Position numbers and translations under genes: made by a program | The notes under the pieces: generated by a model | What the model was told of the DNA's origin: nothing | Seen by the model: only the letters and a program-made list of their open reading frames with translations | Database searches by the model: none | Assembly: GCF_035938995.1 (NCBI RefSeq) | Contig: NZ_DASZGI010000245.1 | Coordinates: 1 to 6,268 of the forward strand | Reading direction: 5' to 3' | From: DASZGI01 sp035938995 | GTDB lineage: Bacteria > Actinomycetota > Actinomycetes > Streptomycetales > Catenulisporaceae | Length of the DNA stretch: 6,268 nt | Shown: positions 1 through 5,770 of the stretch, one piece after another | Position numbering within the stretch: the first letter of the stretch is position 1 | How the letters are laid out: every line of letters begins with the position of its first letter

Positions 1-731
1 GACACTCCACTGCTGGCTTATCGGAAACCTCCCGCGGACACTCTGCGTCGCGAGGCGGTGCTCTGCCCCGCTGCATCGATCATGGCAATGCGAAGCTTTC
101 CGAAAACACATGGACACTAACAGCAGACTCTGGGAGATCACACGTCCGTGGGAAGACGGTGTCGCAAGGTTTGACCGACAACTACGGCCACATTGATCCG
201 TTCCGGCTTGCTTGAGGGGCTCCAACCAAGTCGGGGTGGATCAATCTGCCTGGGCTGTGATGTGGTGTTTCTACACGTGTGTTAACTGTTGCAAGCCCGT
301 GGGGTTGCGGGCGTTTCCTGCCCTCGGGCGGCCGTGGTTAATTCGGCGTGGTGCCAATACTTGAGAAACCCGCGTGCGCTTTGCTTGGTGGCGCTACCTT
401 GGCAACGTCGACCGCGGTCTAACACGCGGTGGGCCTGGGCCATGTGTTCTGGGGAGAGACCATGTTCGGGCATTCATCTTGTTTTCGTTGCGCGTGATTG
501 TAAGGCCGGCCGAGCCTGGCGCTCCATGACGTGGCTGATCGCGCCGGTGTCGTTCTTGCACTGGAAACTGTGCTCGCCACTGTCACCTGCTCGGACGGGT
601 TGTCGGTGAGTGTTGTGTCTCCGCCGATCGTGCCGCACTGCGCGGAAGCAATGCGGTGGGGGTTTGGTCACGTGTTTCGCCGGTCGCCGCCTGGCTGCCG
701 TGTCGTGAATATTCGGAAGGGGGTGGGCTGC
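1..731. other. Long leader region without a recognisable gene
   Basis: I see no protein I recognise on either strand. Two plus-strand frames are open from the left edge (stops near 118 and 214). They could be the tail of an upstream gene, but neither translation resembles a family I know. The frame of the downstream membrane protein stays open back to a GTG at 531, but the 531-731 stretch has weaker codon bias and no good ribosome binding site. The region is less GC-rich than the operon. It contains two CACGTG hexamers (274-279 and 669-674) and an 8-bp palindrome GAATATTC (707-714) just before the ribosome binding site of the first gene. The operon promoter should lie here, but I could not find a convincing -35/-10 pair. 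Confidence 0.5.
715..724 (+). promoter_or_regulatory. Ribosome binding site that sets the start of the membrane protein gene
   Basis: The purine run GGAAGGGGGT lies 7-16 bases before the GTG at 732. No comparable run precedes the in-frame GTG at 531 or the other internal candidates. This is the main reason for choosing the 732 start. Confidence 0.6.
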
Positions 732-2579
732 GTGGCGTTTGCGACTGAGGGTTCCGCGCACGTCGATGGCGGAGGGTTCGGTGCCAGGCACGCGGTGGAG
801 GTTGCGCCGGTGTCTGCGGCGCGGCCCGCTGACGCGTTGGAGTTCCATGCGGGTCCGGCTGGCGGTGATGCGACGCGGCACCTGTGCGCTGCTGCGCACT
901 TGGATCGCTCCTTCCGTAACGCTGCGATCGGCGAGCTGATGGAGAACGAGTATCGGGTGCCCGCCGCCTCGCCCGGTGTCGATCTCGCCCGCGTGTTGGA
1001 CGAGTGCCTGACCGTGCGGCGTGACGCGGCCATCGCGGGCGGCGCGATCATCCTGATCGTGGTGCTCGGCCTCTTGATCGCACCGTCGGAATTGCTCATC
1101 GCGCTCGGCGTTGGGGTGTTTGTCGGGGTACTGCTGTGGCTCGCTTCGCGAGGCGCCGCTGTACTGGCCGCACAATCGTCGAAGTCTGCCGAGGAGCGTG
1201 GCGCGAGCCGGGCCGTGATCGCCGGGGTGTTCGGCGTCGGCCTGCTCGGCGTCGGTTTCATCGTCCTGAAGTACGTGTGGAGTTGGATCAGTGGACTGTT
1301 CTCCTCGCAACCTTCGTACGGCGGCAGCGGGTTCGGCGGCTACTACCCGACTCCGGCGTACGAGCCGGGGTCAGGGTCCAGCTCGGGGCACCTGCTCGCG
1401 GTGATCTTCGGTAGTCTCTTCTTCCTGCTGGCGCTGACCGGCGTGGGTACGTACATGCGTTACCGCCAGATGCGGCGCTTCGCGGCTTTGCACCAGAACC
1501 GCGCCGAGGCGGAGAGCGGGGCCATGTTCCCGGGGTGCGCATCCGTGTTCGACCGGCTGCGCAACCGGCCCGCCGAGGCCGAGACCCTGTACGCCGATTT
1601 CTCGCCCTTCGTCGGCGCGGGCGTGCGCTTCGAGGACGAGGGCTGGTCATTCCCGATCGAGCTGCGGCCGAACCACGAGCTGCGCGGGCGCGGCGCGGCG
1701 CCCCGTCCGCTGGAAGTGCCCGCGATCCATCGCGCCATGGCCGAGGGCCTGGCCGGTCTCGGCGCCGGCGAGCTGTATCCCGGCGACATGCTGCACCGTC
1801 TGGAGGTGCGCGACCGGGTGTTCCGCAACGCCGTGCGTCGCGACCCGCCCGACGAATGGTACGGACGGCTCAGCGTCCGTGACCAGGACAGCGGAGTGCA
1901 GACCCTCGACCGTCAGTGGGCTAACCTGCTCGATCTGGGCTCCCACGAACGCCTCCGGCACTACCTTGAGGTGCGCACCCGCCTTTGGCAGGACCAGTTG
2001 ATCACGACCGTGTTCGTGCGCGCATACGTGCAGGGCGGCCTGCTGCAGGTGGAAGGCCTGGCTTTCGTGCTGCCGCCGATCGCCGAGCGCTACCGGATCG
2101 TCGACGCGGCGCTGCCGCCGCAGCCCTGGCCCGAAGGCGTGGCCGCGGTGCGCTATGCGTTGATGTACTTCGGCCGCGATGTACTCACCTCCGTCGTTGA
2201 GCCCTGGGGCCTACTGCGCTCGATACAACGCAGGCGATCGCGCCAGAAGTGGTACCGGCGGATGCGGGAGGGCAATCGCCCGGTGGACTACGCGCCACGG
2301 CTCAGCCTGCGCCAGCTCGGCGAGGAACGCCGCTACCAACAGCTCTTCCAAGAGATGGACGTCAAGCGGTTTTTCACCGCCGTGCGCGAGCGCGCTTTCT
2401 CCGCGGTGCTGCGGGAGCTGGATCGCGCGGGTTACGACACCTCGGAATTCGAGCGGGTCTCTCAGATCGTCAACAACAACCTGAACCTCGGCGGCGGCGT
2501 ACAGAACGTCAATTCGCAAGTACGTGGCAACCAGGCGGGCGGCCACAACATCAATGTCAACCAGAAGGTCCACACCTAA
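732..2579 (+). CDS. Four-helix integral membrane protein of unknown function with a C-terminal G/N-rich motif
   Basis: The product is 615 aa from the GTG at 732, chosen for the purine-rich site just upstream; the frame is open back to 531. Residues 1-97 are a soluble N-terminal segment with a TRHLCAAAHLD stretch. Membrane helices are seen at about 98-117, 119-139, 161-182 and 220-241. Arg/Lys in the 140-160 loop and RYRQMRR after helix 4 suggest that both termini are cytoplasmic. The loop between helices 3 and 4 (about 191-219) is outside and rich in Gly, Ser, Tyr and Pro. The C-terminal cytoplasmic domain (about 245-580) contains SPFVGAGVRF, LITTVFVRAYVQG and a PPIAERYRIVD stretch. From memory these resemble an uncharacterised family of actinobacterial membrane proteins; I know no assigned function. 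The tail (585-611) is a G/N-rich repeat-like motif shared with the next gene. First gene of a three-gene operon. The existence of the gene is sure, its role is not. Confidence 0.88.
   Translation: MAFATEGSAHVDGGGFGARHAVEVAPVSAARPADALEFHAGPAGGDATRHLCAAAHLDRSFRNAAIGELMENEYRVPAASPGVDLARVLDECLTVRRDAAIAGGAIILIVVLGLLIAPSELLIALGVGVFVGVLLWLASRGAAVLAAQSSKSAEERGASRAVIAGVFGVGLLGVGFIVLKYVWSWISGLFSSQPSYGGSGFGGYYPTPAYEPGSGSSSGHLLAVIFGSLFFLLALTGVGTYMRYRQMRRFAALHQNRAEAESGAMFPGCASVFDRLRNRPAEAETLYADFSPFVGAGVRFEDEGWSFPIELRPNHELRGRGAAPRPLEVPAIHRAMAEGLAGLGAGELYPGDMLHRLEVRDRVFRNAVRRDPPDEWYGRLSVRDQDSGVQTLDRQWANLLDLGSHERLRHYLEVRTRLWQDQLITTVFVRAYVQGGLLQVEGLAFVLPPIAERYRIVDAALPPQPWPEGVAAVRYALMYFGRDVLTSVVEPWGLLRSIQRRRSRQKWYRRMREGNRPVDYAPRLSLRQLGEERRYQQLFQEMDVKRFFTAVRERAFSAVLRELDRAGYDTSEFERVSQIVNNNLNLGGGVQNVNSQVRGNQAGGHNINVNQKVHT
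2484..2564 (+). other. Shared G/N-rich motif, copy 1 (C-terminus of the membrane protein)
   Basis: Codons 585-611 encode a pattern that can be written NxGxGVQxVxSxV followed by xGNxAGGxNxxVxQ. The alternating small/polar and hydrophobic residues suggest two short beta strands joined by a Gly/Asn turn. It ends four residues before the C-terminus. The second copy is at the N-terminus of the next protein. Confidence 0.7.
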
Positions 2580-2634
2580 GCCGCAGCCCATTACTTCGCA
2601 GGCACACACCACCGTCAGGCCACAGGGAGAAACC

Positions 2635-3087
2635 ATGAACGGCTACGGCACGCATGACCCCGGGAGTCCGGCGAGCGGGCACGGTGTTACGAACCGCGGG
2701 GACGGCGTGCAGATCGTCGGCTCCACGGTCGCAGGGAACATCGCCGGAGGCGGCAACACTGGCGTGCGCCAATCGTACGAGGTGAGGGACCCGGGTCAGC
2801 AGGACCCTTCATTCACGCCCGCGGACCTGATCGCCGCGCTGCGCGCCCTGCGCGAAGAGCTGGAGCGCTCCCGTGCGGCGGGCGAGGTCGACCTCGCGGA
2901 AACTGACGCCGCCGACGTGCACCGTGCTCTGGACGAGGCCGAGGCGGCGGCCGGAGAGTCGAGCCCGCAAGCAGGGCCGCTGCGTCGGCGCATCGGCACG
3001 ATCGTCGATGTGCTGGGCAGCTCGGCCACCCTGGCCACGGCCGTTTCCACGCTGGTCGCCGTGTTCCAAAAGCTTCCGCTTGGCTAA
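2635..3087 (+). CDS. Small soluble helical protein with an N-terminal G/N-rich motif
   Basis: The product is 150 aa. The ATG at 2635 is preceded by AGGGAG five bases upstream; the longer in-frame extension to 2524 would overlap the previous gene and translate it out of frame, so I reject it. Residues 20-46 carry the motif shared with the C-terminus of the upstream protein, including GDGVQIVGS. A linker (47-61) follows, then a helical region (about 62-145) with a charged, coiled-coil-like part (LIAALRALREELERSRAAGE) and a hydrophobic final helix (LATAVSTLVAVFQKL) that could be an amphipathic or weakly membrane-seeking segment. There is no signal peptide. The helical part vaguely resembles small actinobacterial proteins of the DUF5955 kind, but this is a memory-based guess. 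Its place between a membrane protein and an Hsp70-like protein, and the shared motif, suggest an adaptor or effector that docks on the membrane protein. Confidence 0.87.
   Translation: MNGYGTHDPGSPASGHGVTNRGDGVQIVGSTVAGNIAGGGNTGVRQSYEVRDPGQQDPSFTPADLIAALRALREELERSRAAGEVDLAETDAADVHRALDEAEAAAGESSPQAGPLRRRIGTIVDVLGSSATLATAVSTLVAVFQKLPLG
2692..2772 (+). other. Shared G/N-rich motif, copy 2 (N-terminus of the small protein)
   Basis: Codons 20-46 align without gaps to codons 585-611 of the preceding gene, with 16 identical residues out of 27. The core GVQIV resembles the V/I-Q-V/I-G core of RHIM-type amyloid motifs, although the following residue order differs. The DNA of the two copies has diverged, so this is not a recent duplication. 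Confidence 0.7.
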
Positions 3088-3117
3088 GCGGGCCGCCGCA
3101 CAAGAGGAGGGTGTGCG

Positions 3118-4989
3118 ATGAACGAGCCAGACTGGGAACTCGCGGTCGAGTTCCGTCCCACAGATGACGCCCACGGCGCACCACCCGCGCCGCGCGCAGC
3201 GGTGGCGCAGGCAGGTCGGATCAGGCTGCTAAAGCCCCCGGCCGTGGGCGGCGGCGTCAGCACCACGGCAACTGCAAGGGACACAGTCAGCGCGGTCCTG
3301 GCCGTGGCCACGCGGGCGCGCGGTGAGCGCGACGCGGTACCGCCCGCACGGCTCGCCCTGATCGGCTTTAGCGAAGGCGGTCCGGACGAGATCGCCCGGA
3401 TGCAAACAGCTGCCCGGCAGGCCGACCTGCCCGACCCGGAACTGGTGAGCCGCCCGGTGGCTGCCGCGCGCTACTTCCGCAGCACGCTCGCGTTCCCGCA
3501 GGGCACCGCGATCATCGTGGTCACGATGGACGATCAGGCCGCGAGCGCAACCGTCGTGGCCAACGACGCGAACGCGGCAGGTACAGCTACTGACACGGTG
3601 GTCGCGAGCGCGCTCGACCCGATCCCGATCGCCTTGTCCGCGGCAGAACTCGACCGCCGGTTCGTCGAACTCATCGCCGCCCATACCGGCGTGCAAGAAC
3701 CTGGTCTGCCGCCGGCCGAGATCCGCCGTCTACGCGAGCTGCTGGCCGAACACTCGTCAGTTGGGCTTCCGGTCCAGAACAGCGAGACTGAGTTACGCAT
3801 CACCCGAAGCGAATACTCCCGCGCCATCGCAGACCTCATGGGCAAGGCGACCGCGAGCCTCATCGGACTGCTGAGACAACTGCGTCCCGCACCCGGAACG
3901 CTCACCGGAATCTACCTCCTGGACGCAGCGGCCCGGGTGCCCGAACTGCCGCGGCGCATCCACCACGAACTCGGCTGCACCGTCTTCGTGGCCGACCGGC
4001 CGCAGGCCACGGTCCTCGGAGCCCTCGCCACGTCGGCAGACACTCCCGCCTCGTTCTTCGAGGACGAAGACTCCGTGGCCAAGCTCCCGCCCGAACTGTC
4101 GTCGCTGCCCGGCATATCCGGCATCGCCGACGTCATCGCCGAGTCAGCGCAGGTGCGCGGCCTCGTCACGGATGCCGGACCGCCGATTGCGGCGCACGGG
4201 ATCGCACCGGCCGACAATGGCGCAGGGCGCGCGCCCGCTCAGCCAGTCCCCGACAACGCCGACCTCCAGCCGACCGCGGTCACGAGCGCATACTTCGACA
4301 AGCTGACCACGAGCGGCGCGCTCGTCAGTGAGCAATCCCTGCTCGGGCAGTACTCCGCACCAGGCGACTGGAGCAGCTACGAACCCTCACAGTCCCCGCC
4401 CCGACAGCAGGACCGCCGCCCGCGTGGCCTTCCGGCTTTGCTCGCTGCGGCTATCGTCGCCGTCGTGGCGGGCGGCGGCTACGCGCTGGTCCACACACTG
4501 CAGGACCACCACTCCGCGCCGAACCGACAGAACGCGGCGGCCGGTGCCCCTCAGTCCACGGCGTCCCCGGCTCCCCCCAGCCCAACCCCGACCTTCGACA
4601 CACCGACCGTCGACACCCCCTCGCCATCCGATTCGACCGACACACCCACGCCCACCGGCTCCGACACGAGCACCGACTCGGCCTCGCCCAGCCCTGGCTC
4701 ACAAGACCCTGCCAGCGTCGTGCTTGCCTACTTCGCCGCCATCAACGCGCAGGACTACCAGCAAGCCTGGAATCTCGGCGGTGACAACCTGGACAGCACG
4801 TACCAGGGCTTCGTCTCCGGCTTCACGAACACCTCACAGGACTCCGCAACCGCCCAGGACATCGACGCGAGCACGGCCGCGGTTCAGCTGACAGCCACAC
4901 AGACCGACGGCTCCGTGCAGAACTTCTCCGGAACCTTCACTGTCGTCAACGGCATCATCACCAGCGCGACCATGCAACAAACCAACTGA
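3118..4989 (+). CDS. Degenerate Hsp70-like protein with a membrane anchor and an external NTF2-like domain
   Basis: The product is 623 aa; the ATG at 3118 has AGGAGGG six bases upstream. Residues about 1-306 look like a worn Hsp70 nucleotide-binding fold. LVSRPVAAARYF (109-120) matches the EPxAAA region, ELRITRSEYSRAIADLM (225-241) matches the ITRxEFE segment, and GIYLLDAAARVPELPRRI (264-281) sits where Hsp70 has the GGxSRxP adenosine motif. RPQATVLGALA (294-304) matches the DPxxAVAxGAA segment. The N-terminal DxGTTxS loop is missing, the DxGGGTxD loop is replaced by VTMDDQAASATVV, and GG of the adenosine motif is DA, so ATPase activity is doubtful. A disordered stretch follows (307-432), then RRPRG and one membrane helix (438-460) oriented N-in/C-out. 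Next come a Pro/Ser/Thr stalk (about 473-528) and a C-terminal domain (529-623) starting DPASVVLAYFAAINAQDY, typical of external NTF2-like domains on actinobacterial membrane kinases and Hsp70-like proteins. Last gene of the operon. Confidence 0.88.
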   Translation: MNEPDWELAVEFRPTDDAHGAPPAPRAAVAQAGRIRLLKPPAVGGGVSTTATARDTVSAVLAVATRARGERDAVPPARLALIGFSEGGPDEIARMQTAARQADLPDPELVSRPVAAARYFRSTLAFPQGTAIIVVTMDDQAASATVVANDANAAGTATDTVVASALDPIPIALSAAELDRRFVELIAAHTGVQEPGLPPAEIRRLRELLAEHSSVGLPVQNSETELRITRSEYSRAIADLMGKATASLIGLLRQLRPAPGTLTGIYLLDAAARVPELPRRIHHELGCTVFVADRPQATVLGALATSADTPASFFEDEDSVAKLPPELSSLPGISGIADVIAESAQVRGLVTDAGPPIAAHGIAPADNGAGRAPAQPVPDNADLQPTAVTSAYFDKLTTSGALVSEQSLLGQYSAPGDWSSYEPSQSPPRQQDRRPRGLPALLAAAIVAVVAGGGYALVHTLQDHHSAPNRQNAAAGAPQSTASPAPPSPTPTFDTPTVDTPSPSDSTDTPTPTGSDTSTDSASPSPGSQDPASVVLAYFAAINAQDYQQAWNLGGDNLDSTYQGFVSGFTNTSQDSATAQDIDASTAAVQLTATQTDGSVQNFSGTFTVVNGIITSATMQQTN

Positions 4990-5026
4990 TAGATCGCGGT
5001 TGTCGGCCCTGTAGGTCTTCCATCCG

Positions 5027-5200
5027 CTACCCACGAGCTGCCAGATTGTCGATCAGGTGCAGATACTTGAGAGCCAGCCGTGAGCTGCCGGCTACCAGGA
5101 CGCGTCGATAAATTGCTTCGGGTTCTGATCTTCGAGTCTCCTGCGAGTGCTGCAACTCATACTCGGCTCGCAGCCGGCATTGTGCGTGCCGAATATTCAT
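5027..5200 (-). CDS. Possible small protein of unknown function (57 aa)
   Basis: A minus-strand frame runs from an ATG (5200-5198) to a TAG (5029-5027). The translation looks protein-like rather than random: a charged helical first half (RAEYELQHSQETRRSEPEA) and an amphipathic second half (IYRRVLVAGSSRLALKYLHL). It converges on the end of the Hsp70-like gene with a 37-base gap. Against it: there is no clear ribosome binding site (CCTGCGCGG precedes the ATG), third-position GC is only moderate compared with the operon, and I know no homologue. It may be a real accessory small gene, the remnant of a longer one, or chance. Confidence 0.3.
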   Translation of the reverse strand: MNIRHAQCRLRAEYELQHSQETRRSEPEAIYRRVLVAGSSRLALKYLHLIDNLAARG

Positions 5201-5266
5201 CCGCGCAGGTCACGATCGCTGTAGGTATCACCGTGTTCGGTCGATAGGGTGTTGCGCGGGTCTCTA

Positions 5267-5315
5267 CGTTCATGATCCCTCTCACCGCAGCCGATGGTGA
5301 GAGGGATCATGAACG
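5267..5315. terminator. Perfect 20-bp inverted repeat, probable strong bidirectional terminator
   Basis: The left arm CGTTCATGATCCCTCTCACC (5267-5286) and the right arm (5296-5315) are exact reverse complements around a 9-base loop (GCAGCCGAT). No T tract follows on either strand, which is usual for actinobacterial stem-only terminators. It lies 277 bases after the Hsp70-like gene and could end transcription from both directions. A recombinase or regulator site is an alternative, since the stem is longer than most terminators need. Confidence 0.6.
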
Positions 5316-5331
5316 CATCGTCCGGTCGGAT

Positions 5332-5357
5332 GTGGGAGGGAAGTGGGAGGGGCGGGG
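5332..5357 (+). repeat. Tandem GTGGGAGGG repeat forming a G-quadruplex-type motif
   Basis: GTGGGAGGG occurs at 5332-5340 and again at 5343-5351, an 11-base period, followed by another G4 run. The G runs at 5334-5336, 5338-5340, 5345-5347, 5349-5352 and 5354-5357 with short loops meet the usual four-run quadruplex pattern. Its nearness to the tRNA fragment also makes integrase arm sites possible. A chance G-rich stretch is not excluded. Confidence 0.4.
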
Positions 5358-5469
5358 ACGGCATTCGGCGACAGCCGGCGGTAGATTCGGGATTGGAGAT
5401 CGGGTGAAGGCCGGACAGGGCGGGGCGAGCCGGTACCTCTGAATATGGGTTGGCATATCAGGATGTAGG

Positions 5470-5514
5470 CTCATAATCCTTGGGTCGTGGGTTCGAGTCC
5501 CACCCGCCCTACCA
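5470..5514 (+). other. 3' half of a CAT-anticodon tRNA (tRNA-Met or tRNA-Ile2): probable attachment-site remnant
   Basis: From the anticodon loop onward this is a well-formed tRNA: loop CTCATAA (5470-5476, anticodon CAT at 5472-5474), 3' anticodon strand TCCTT, variable loop GGGTC, T arm GTGGG-TTCGAGT-CCCAC (5487-5503), acceptor strand CCGCCCT (5504-5510), discriminator A and encoded CCA (5512-5514). Upstream of 5470 the match stops: the expected AAGGA is GTAGG, and no D arm or correctly spaced AGGGCGG is present. A sharp break at the anticodon loop is the pattern left by tyrosine-recombinase integration into a tRNA gene. In that model the element lies on the left of this fragment and the displaced chromosome on the right. 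Met and lysidine-type Ile cannot be told apart without the 5' half. Confidence 0.7.
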
Positions 5515-5575
5515 GGGTTGGACGACTGACGTCTACCAGGGATGATGAGCACAACACCCTGATGAACTACGCGGC

Positions 5576-5643
5576 GGGGCACCGGCGTGTGGGTCCTACA
5601 CCCTAGGATCCCGCGTCCATGGTGACATACACACCGGTGCCCC
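5576..5643. repeat. Long imperfect hairpin with a nested stem-loop
   Basis: The outer arms GGGGCACCGGCGTGT (5576-5590) and ACACACCGGTGCCCC (5629-5643) pair at 14 of 15 positions. Inside, 5591-5598 and 5604-5611 form an 8-bp stem (one G-T pair) around the loop CACCC, leaving 5612-5628 unpaired. It sits between the tRNA fragment and the insertion sequence end. It may be a terminator, a recombination-site arm region, or a small structured RNA. Confidence 0.4.
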
Positions 5644-5657
5644 TGCCCGAGCTGCTG

Positions 5658-5682
5658 TGAACTGACCCCCTGAAGTGTCACA
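5658..5682 (+). repeat. Probable left terminal inverted repeat of the IS3-family element
   Basis: The sequence beginning TGAACTGACCCCCTGAAGTG has the 5'-TG end and TGxACTGACCCC-like start common to many IS3-family termini. It lies the right way round ahead of the transposase remnant. The right end is outside the window, so the pairing cannot be checked. Confidence 0.4.
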
Positions 5683-5770
5683 ACACTTGACCTTCGCTTT
5701 GCGATCAGCGGCTTGACGTGCGGATTTCGAATTCGATTATTCTGATCGTTCCCTGCCACAGTCCTCGCCC

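Noticed and set aside
192..245. Inverted repeat ATTGATCC ... GGATCAAT
   Set aside because: An 8-bp repeat with a 38-base loop is expected several times by chance in a window of this size.
531..731. GTG at 531 as the start of the membrane protein gene (682 aa)
   Set aside because: The added 67 codons have weak codon bias and no ribosome binding site at 531, while the GTG at 732 has a purine-rich site at the right distance.
474..1310. Long minus-strand frame opposite the membrane protein gene
   Set aside because: It is Arg/His/Pro-rich and has no recognisable domain, as expected for a shadow frame of a high-GC gene whose plus-strand product has clear membrane helices.
2524..2634. Upstream extension of the small protein to 2524 (187 aa)
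   Set aside because: The extra residues are an out-of-frame reading of the end of the previous gene (Thr/Arg/Ser-rich), and the ATG at 2635 has its own ribosome binding site.
4918..4985. Third copy of the shared motif at the end of the Hsp70-like protein (SVQNFSGTFTVVNG)
   Set aside because: Only a few residues agree, the spacing is wrong, and the stretch fits the last beta strands of the external NTF2-like domain, on the other side of the membrane.
706..5199. TGAATATTCGG at 706-716 and its reverse complement at 5189-5199 as element ends
   Set aside because: An 11-base match between two places in 6 kb is expected by chance a few times, and half of it is a palindrome that matches itself.
5417..5514. 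Intact tRNA using AGGGCGG at 5417-5423 as the 5' acceptor strand
   Set aside because: The heptamer does complement CCGCCCT, but the gene would be 98 bases, with no D arm and a broken anticodon stem. The match is probably chance in GC-rich DNA.
5307..5759. 150-codon minus-strand frame containing GGTRTHDPRIMS
   Set aside because: That string is the antisense translation of the CAT tRNA 3' half, a known source of spurious proteins in databases. The frame also covers the inverted repeat, the hairpin and the IS end.
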